Made by a program: the position numbers and the translations under genes. The notes beneath the pieces were generated by a model. The model had not been told where the DNA came from. It searched no databases and saw only the letters and a program-made list of their open reading frames with translations. From Cyanobacteriota bacterium (GTDB lineage Bacteria; Acidobacteriota; Vicinamibacteria; Vicinamibacterales; UBA2999): 64,000 bases of DNA. The stretch lies in NCBI GenBank assembly GCA_019752015.1, contig JAIEMQ010000022.1, forward strand, positions 1 through 64,000, in the 5' to 3' direction. Shown piece by piece: positions 58,768 to 64,000 of this stretch (position 1 is the stretch's first letter; every line of letters starts with the position of its first letter).

Positions 58768-61700
58768 CTATGCCGAATCGCGAGGATCAGGTTCAGCAGT
58801 CAGCGCAGTCGCGTCTGTTGAATCGCCGATGCCGTCGGTATGGGAGCGTTCAACTTGCTCGCGCGTTAAGGCCATTAGGCGAGAGTTTCCTCCACCAGGA
58901 TTGGAGGCGAGATGGATTGTCTTGACGAACGGGACGGCGAGCTTTGCCTTGGCATCAAAGGGCCCGACGATCAGCAATTGAAATCCAAGTTGCGCGAACA
59001 GTTGCATCGCGCGTGTTGAATTCGATTCATCTGTACGTGAAAACGCTTCGTCGATAACGACCAGTCGAAAATTCGGTACGTCTGCCGGAGATTGGGACAG
59101 CCCGTACTGGGCCGATAGCGCCGATGCAAGAATCGTAAAGGCTAGCTTGGCTTTCTGTCCGCCCGACTTCCCAGTTGTTGCGGCAAAATAGTTGACTTCA
59201 CTATTGTCCGACCGTCGGAGTTCCTGTACTCCGGCCGCCTGCCAAGTCCGCACATCAATAACGCGTTGGGTACCTTCAGGGTCGGTTTGGAACTGCTCGA
59301 GCAGTAGCCTTACTCGCTCGAATATTCTCAATCGCTCGTCGGCCTTCGGGGCGAAGCCATGCTCGAAGCATTCACGCAGTTTGCGCCTAAATTCTGATAC
59401 TTCCTGGCTGGGCCGGTTCTGAAGCCGCAACTGGACGTATGTGTCTTCGCCATAGTCGATCCGGCGAAGCGACTCATTGGTCTCTTCGATACGCGCCTCG
59501 ATCGCTTCGAGATGGTCATCAAGCCGCCGCTGCAGCATGAGGAGGTCACCCACCAGGTTCTCGTTCAGATATTGCTCAAAGCGGTCACGATGACGCGGTA
59601 AGTCTTCTTCTTCTATTCGTTGCAGCACTGACGCGAAGCTGCTTGCGTATGCTCGGCTCGCCTGTAGAGTCGCCTTGAAGTCCGGAAAATCGTTGAGGAA
59701 ATTACTCATTCCCTCGATCATCTTTTCGGAAGCTTCGTTTATCTTGCCCTGCTCACTACCGATGCGCCCCTGAAGAGTCTTTTGTACTGAGTTCGCGAGC
59801 TGCTCCGCGTTATCGAGCGTCAGTGGGGCGAGGTTCAAGGTCAATTCGGCAAAGGCCGTGTCTAAGGTGTCGTGGTCGAACCCCCCTGCGTCCTTGAGCT
59901 GCGCTTCGCGAGCCTGTGCGCGGGTGCGACAGAACTCGAGTCTGTCTCGAAGCCTACCCAGTGTCGAGTCGAGTTCGCTCAATTCTCGGGCGGCGTTTTC
60001 GATGGCTGTGTCGATTTCGCGCTGTCGCTCCTGAAGCGTCCGTAGCTGATCGGAACTGCGCTCGAGCTCCATCAGTTGGCGCCGGATCTCAAGAATCGTC
60101 GCGGCCCAACCCTGCGGATCGATTTCGGCAAATTCCGTTATGGCTAGCAACTCGCGAATTGCGGCCGACCGCGCCCTCGCCGCGGTGGCCCTCGTCGAGG
60201 CTTCAGTCACCGCTCTCGCCTCCGATTCTGCCGTCCGATCAGCTGCGGCGATCTGCTGGAGCAATGCTGCGATCTTGCGTTCCGTTGACCACCCAAGCAC
60301 GCGGTTTGTCGGATCGTCGACTGAGCGTTGATCATCCTTGGTGTGCCGTGTGCCGTCCCGAATTAGGCCTTCCCTCGTCAGCCCGCGATCAGTTGATTTG
60401 AGCTCGGCGATTGAGTCGCAACATTTGTGATTGAACCTGCGAACGAGCTCGTTGGCAACCCATCGGTGAAGCGGATGGTCGCTGCGGAAATCGAGACGGC
60501 CTGGCACGCGATCGGTGGACAGACTCGGTGCTGGCAAGGCCTCAACTGGCACCTTGTGGAACGTGAGCCGCAATCCAAGGGTTGTTGAGTTGATGAACTG
60601 CGCGGCAGGGAAATACAAACCATCTGGAACCAGCATGGCAAGCCCGAATCCTCCAAGAAGCCGTTCGATGGCTCCGATCCAGTCTTCGTGCTTGCTGTTC
60701 ACCTCCATCAGCTCACCTGCGAACGGCATCTGGTCGGCGGAGCTGCCGATTGCTTCAGCGACGCGTGCCCGAACCGCCAGATAGTGCCTGGGTATGTTGA
60801 CGCGATGCCGCTTGACGCTTTCGAGTTCGGCGGACTTGTCGATCCTGTGCTTCAACGCCTGCTCTTGCTGATGACGTCTGGTCGCACGTTCCTCGTCTGC
60901 CTCGCTCGCGGTTGCGTTCTCGAGTAGCTCTCTCTGCTGCCACGCGGGACGTGCCGCTTCGAATGCCGCCGCGTTTGCTAGGTTCGACGCCGCTTCGACG
61001 AGCCGAGAAGCAGATTCAATTCGTGTGCGTCGCTGGGAAGCCAACTTGTGTGACTGCTCGGCCTGTTGCAGCTCGCGCTGGAGAGACTGCAAACGGAGTC
61101 CGACGTCACTGCCGGCTATTGCTGCGTTGACAACATCCCGTTCCGCCCGATGCTCGGTCAGTCGAGAAGCGAGACTGGCACGAGCGAGCCCCGTGGCATC
61201 GAGATCCTGCGCTAGTTGTTGTTCCTGTTGCCGAAGCAACGCCAGATGCCGGCTTGCGAAATAAGAAGTGGTCAGTTCTTGGAGCTGCCGCCACACCTGA
61301 ATTCTTTCATCGCATTCTTCAATGCGCGCCGCACGCTGGGCGACCGGGGTCAGGAACGCAACTTGCCGCTCGGCGCGCTCGATGGCACTCCAACAATCAA
61401 GCAGGGTGCGATAGTGCGGCTGCAGCGTGTCCTTGATAAATGAGAACGTGTCGGCCGACGGAAGCATGAATTGCCTGACGAATGCATCGATGTCGCTGAC
61501 CTCCTTCATGCCAATGGCGCGGTTAAATACCTCGAGTGCCTTGTCTCCCGGGATGTGTAGGAGTCCCCGCATCCGCTCCGCGTACGCCGTAAAGCTGTCT
61601 TCGATGGTCCAGCCGGCTCGGCGCGCGCCGCGCTTGATCTCGGTGGTATTGGAATAGCCTTCCAACAGGTCACGAAGGTTCCGTCGGTCGGCAGCAATTG

Positions 61701-62154
61701 CATACAGTTCTCGAATTTGCTCGTCGTGCTCCCACAGCACCTGCGCCAACGTTACCGATGCTCCGCGACGTCTGTCGCAGAAGATTGCGGCGACTGCGCT
61801 CAGGGCGCCGCTATCGCGGAGATACTGTGTGGTAGGAGCGGTCGAGTCGACGGTGCTTGAGCTTGCCCAAGCGCCACGCACGTAAGAACGCCGCGTCCGA
61901 TCGCGGCCACGACGCCCGTCGCCAGAGGCGTCGTTGTAGTTAAGCATTCGCGGTGGCACCAGCAGCGTCCGCAGGGCATCGATCGCAGTCGATTTTCCGG
62001 ACCCGTTGTCACCGATCAGAAGGGACCAACCACCACCTGCCTCAAGAACCTGGGCGTCTTTGTGAAAAGTGCCCCAGTTCCACAGCTCGAGCCGTTCGAG
62101 CCTAAACCCGCACTCGTCTGGATCGCCGATGGGCTCAGCTGTCTGCATCGACAT
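58768..62154 (-). CDS. jetC: Wadjet JetC, SMC/MukB-like ATPase
   Basis: Condensin-like ATPase of 1128 aa that extrudes DNA loops. Walker A GDNGSGKST (~48-56) near the N-terminus, two long coiled-coil arms (~280-500 and ~640-960) around a hinge with LVPDGLYFPAAQF, and the C-terminal head with TGKSGGQKAKLAFTIL signature and VVIDEAFSRTDESN Walker B. It overlaps jetB by 20 bp. Confidence 0.94.
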   Translation of the reverse strand: MSMQTAEPIGDPDECGFRLERLELWNWGTFHKDAQVLEAGGGWSLLIGDNGSGKSTAIDALRTLLVPPRMLNYNDASGDGRRGRDRTRRSYVRGAWASSSTVDSTAPTTQYLRDSGALSAVAAIFCDRRRGASVTLAQVLWEHDEQIRELYAIAADRRNLRDLLEGYSNTTEIKRGARRAGWTIEDSFTAYAERMRGLLHIPGDKALEVFNRAIGMKEVSDIDAFVRQFMLPSADTFSFIKDTLQPHYRTLLDCWSAIERAERQVAFLTPVAQRAARIEECDERIQVWRQLQELTTSYFASRHLALLRQQEQQLAQDLDATGLARASLASRLTEHRAERDVVNAAIAGSDVGLRLQSLQRELQQAEQSHKLASQRRTRIESASRLVEAASNLANAAAFEAARPAWQQRELLENATASEADEERATRRHQQEQALKHRIDKSAELESVKRHRVNIPRHYLAVRARVAEAIGSSADQMPFAGELMEVNSKHEDWIGAIERLLGGFGLAMLVPDGLYFPAAQFINSTTLGLRLTFHKVPVEALPAPSLSTDRVPGRLDFRSDHPLHRWVANELVRRFNHKCCDSIAELKSTDRGLTREGLIRDGTRHTKDDQRSVDDPTNRVLGWSTERKIAALLQQIAAADRTAESEARAVTEASTRATAARARSAAIRELLAITEFAEIDPQGWAATILEIRRQLMELERSSDQLRTLQERQREIDTAIENAARELSELDSTLGRLRDRLEFCRTRAQAREAQLKDAGGFDHDTLDTAFAELTLNLAPLTLDNAEQLANSVQKTLQGRIGSEQGKINEASEKMIEGMSNFLNDFPDFKATLQASRAYASSFASVLQRIEEEDLPRHRDRFEQYLNENLVGDLLMLQRRLDDHLEAIEARIEETNESLRRIDYGEDTYVQLRLQNRPSQEVSEFRRKLRECFEHGFAPKADERLRIFERVRLLLEQFQTDPEGTQRVIDVRTWQAAGVQELRRSDNSEVNYFAATTGKSGGQKAKLAFTILASALSAQYGLSQSPADVPNFRLVVIDEAFSRTDESNSTRAMQLFAQLGFQLLIVGPFDAKAKLAVPFVKTIHLASNPGGGNSRLMALTREQVERSHTDGIGDSTDATALTAEPDPRDSA

Positions 62155-62710
62155 GACGAACCAAGCGCTCCTTAATCTGTTCTAGCTCCAGCGCGCCCAG
62201 TCGAGCCTTCAGAATTCGCATTACCTCGAAAGTATCGGCCTCACTTGATCCGAAGGAGCGCAGGAAGCCCAGTTCTTCCAGCCGCCGAATCGCGGTATCA
62301 ACAGTACGCGTATCGCGTATCTGGTTGTTCGTTTCGCGGAGGAACTGCGCCACCAAGTCCCGCAGTTGCTGCCGAGTGAAGATGAGGCGTGTTGACTCAT
62401 CCGGAGCGGAATCGAAACGTGCCATTTCTTCTCGCAAGCACACAAGAAGCAGAGTTGCCGTATATCCGAGCGATTGGCGACGGCCCACTCGGGGCACAAG
62501 GTCGCCGCCCTCTCCTTCAATCTGCCGCAGGAACGCGTAGCCCTCGGCTTCATCAATGACAACTTCTTGGCCAATTTGACGGAAGTAGTGCGACGCAGCC
62601 TCGCGCTCGGCGCGTAGAGTGTCCCACAGAGGTTTGTCTTCGCGATAAATCGGCTGCAGAAGCAACCGCGCAAAAACGAATGACCGCTGTGGAAAGGCGC
62701 TGTTGTCCAT
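62135..62710 (-). CDS. jetB: Wadjet JetB (DUF4194), MukE-like
   Basis: KITE/MukE-like winged-helix subunit of 191 aa that links JetA and JetC. RFVFARLLLQPIYREDKPLWDTL and the Glu-rich YAFLRQIEGEGGDLVPRVGRR region match DUF4194. It lies four bases after jetA. Confidence 0.92.
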   Translation of the reverse strand: MDNSAFPQRSFVFARLLLQPIYREDKPLWDTLRAEREAASHYFRQIGQEVVIDEAEGYAFLRQIEGEGGDLVPRVGRRQSLGYTATLLLVCLREEMARFDSAPDESTRLIFTRQQLRDLVAQFLRETNNQIRDTRTVDTAIRRLEELGFLRSFGSSEADTFEVMRILKARLGALELEQIKERLVRHVDADS

Positions 62711-62714
62711 GGGA

Positions 62715-64000
62715 CTAGGTTGGGCGCGCGAAGAGCACTTCGGGTATACGCCAGCGCTCAGGTATGCCAGCGCCAGTCGACAGCTCTACGTCTGAGAACT
62801 GGTCGCCGGGAACATAGTGCTGGGCGTCCTGCGTAGCCAGGACGAGATAGCCAACGATTTCAAGGATCCCTTCGCGAGGCGGGAATCGCAGTAGTACTTG
62901 CGACAGCAGCACGGTCTCGGCCGCCAAGAGGCAGGTCCGGACCTGTTCGCGAAGCCGCGCTAGGTTCAAGTCGACTAGGTCACGGAATCGGTTAACAACG
63001 TCCCAGTCCAAGACGTGGTCGGCAAACGCTAGCTCGCTGGTCATGCTGCCAGGCACTTCGGGTTGCCAGAAGGTTCGACCGAAACTTGTGAACACCTCAG
63101 GCGGTCCCCAAAGTTCAAAGAACGAATCGTCCGATGGCGGCCTCGTTCGACACGCCAGCACCAGTTGTTGGACCTCCTTTAGCAATTCGCGTAGTCGGCG
63201 GTCTTCGCCGGCCGCGGCGCTCTCCAGTGCGCGTCGAAGTGTCGCCGCCATCCGCTCATTGGACTTGACGACGCGTTCGCCTTCAACGAGGAGGCGGCTT
63301 GAGAGCCGCTCTAGCAAACGATTGGCGCGTAGATCGGCATCTATGGCATCGGTCTTGTACGCCTGTCGAATCAAGTCCCGCCAACGCGCTTGTCGCTCCG
63401 GTGACGACAACAGATGCCAGAATGCGTAGAAACTCTGTCCCTGCGAGGAATCCTTCAGGGCCGCATGAGTGTCAAGCAACTGATTGACGATCCGGCCCTT
63501 CGTCGTTCCAGGTTTCACCTGCTCCTCGGCCAACGCCCTGGCCACCTCTTTGAAATTCTCCTCGAGTTGTCTGAAATCGGCTGCAAGTCCGCGTGCCAAA
63601 TCGAGAGCGTTTGCGAACCGTTCCGAGAGCTGAACGGCCGAATACGCCTCGGCCGTGTTGGTGGCTTCAATAGCCTCGATTTGCTTCTGCAGAGTATCTT
63701 GCTGCGCACGCAAAGCGGTGACCCGTCGCTCAGCATCCGGTGTTGAGAAGAGGACAATCTCTTCGAGTTGCCGGAAGATCAATTCAAGTCGTGACTCTGC
63801 GCCAATGAAAGGACGAGCCTGCAAGTCCTCAAGCCATTGCATGGCCCGCTCGGCGGCTGTAGTGAGCTCGAACACAGGTTCGTCGACTTCGTCGCTGTAC
63901 AGCTTCTTGAGCAGGAGTTGCTCCGTTCCGCACCAGGACGCCAGATAATCCGTCGCCGTTTGTTGGTAGTGCCCTGGATGTAGCGTCCTCGCTTCATCGA
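62715..64000 (-). CDS. jetA: Wadjet JetA (DUF3375), MukF-like, 5' end outside window
   Basis: Kleisin-like subunit cut by the window end. The frame stays open to 64000, reading EARTLHPGHYQQTATDYLAS and LLLKKLYSDEVDEPVFELT before the ATG-like GTG at 63875, so that codon is internal. About 428 residues are visible of a family length near 480. Helical N-terminal part with ERAMQWLEDLQARPFIGAESRL and the C-terminal winged-helix part ending IPERWRIPEVLFARP fit DUF3375. Confidence 0.92.
   Translation of the reverse strand, partial: DEARTLHPGHYQQTATDYLASWCGTEQLLLKKLYSDEVDEPVFELTTAAERAMQWLEDLQARPFIGAESRLELIFRQLEEIVLFSTPDAERRVTALRAQQDTLQKQIEAIEATNTAEAYSAVQLSERFANALDLARGLAADFRQLEENFKEVARALAEEQVKPGTTKGRIVNQLLDTHAALKDSSQGQSFYAFWHLLSSPERQARWRDLIRQAYKTDAIDADLRANRLLERLSSRLLVEGERVVKSNERMAATLRRALESAAAGEDRRLRELLKEVQQLVLACRTRPPSDDSFFELWGPPEVFTSFGRTFWQPEVPGSMTSELAFADHVLDWDVVNRFRDLVDLNLARLREQVRTCLLAAETVLLSQVLLRFPPREGILEIVGYLVLATQDAQHYVPGDQFSDVELSTGAGIPERWRIPEVLFARPT

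Overview
The window is high-GC bacterial chromosome. Gene content suggests an Acidobacteriota member, most likely near Vicinamibacteria. The grounds are three PadR regulator plus long ADOP-type permease modules, an Oar-like TonB receptor with an N-terminal carboxypeptidase-regulatory domain, a succinylase-type lysine operon, and many short dispersed repeats that run into coding sequence. This placement is inference; no rRNA is present.

Layout. 178-2691 (minus): a glycine-rich lipoprotein and an exported protein. 2741-9118 (plus): an aspartate/lysine operon (asd, lysC, dapB, dapA, dapD, dapE) behind a leader with a terminator hairpin. 9079-10206 (minus): an HD-GYP response regulator. 10342-13738 (plus): SRP RNA, dnaX, ybaB, recR and a membrane protein. 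13725-19149 (minus): FAD oxidoreductase, AttH-like lipocalin, FtsX permease and LolD ATPase. 19198-25816: TonB receptor, gamma-glutamyltransferase and amidase. 25860-28846 (minus): first PadR/ADOP pair. 28899-30386 (plus): an ATP-grasp gene behind what reads as a cysteine attenuator. Then come a P450, a DUF6496 protein, an amidohydrolase and a DinB-like protein. 33328-36177: a second PadR/ADOP pair whose permease is broken. 36323-42343 (plus): response regulator, CheB, CheB-CheR-PAS fusion and histidine kinase. 42715-45167: a decayed stretch with three internally deleted genes, a GIY-YIG gene, a palindromic repeat element and an intact Tat-type alpha/beta hydrolase.

A tRNA-Asn at 46340 marks the edge of an accessory defence island running to the window end. 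It holds a CBASS operon reading leftward (HTH-JAB, E2, E1, CD-NTase, Cap4-SAVED), a divergent mobile mystery A/Fic pair behind four phased operators, an unknown gene, a third PadR/ADOP pair, and a type I Wadjet operon (jetA cut by the window end, then jetB, jetC, jetD).

Most notable: (1) a short leader peptide with five cysteines in its first eight codons, an antiterminator-capable segment and a terminator ahead of the ATP-grasp gene; (2) a CBASS whose JAB peptidase is fused to an XRE DNA-binding domain, with separate E1 and E2 and a cyclase ending in Phe-Gly-Gln; (3) a repeat family seen as a complete palindromic element and as pieces translated in-frame inside lysC, dnaX and an ABC permease; (4) four 16-bp operators spaced 32-33 bp apart.
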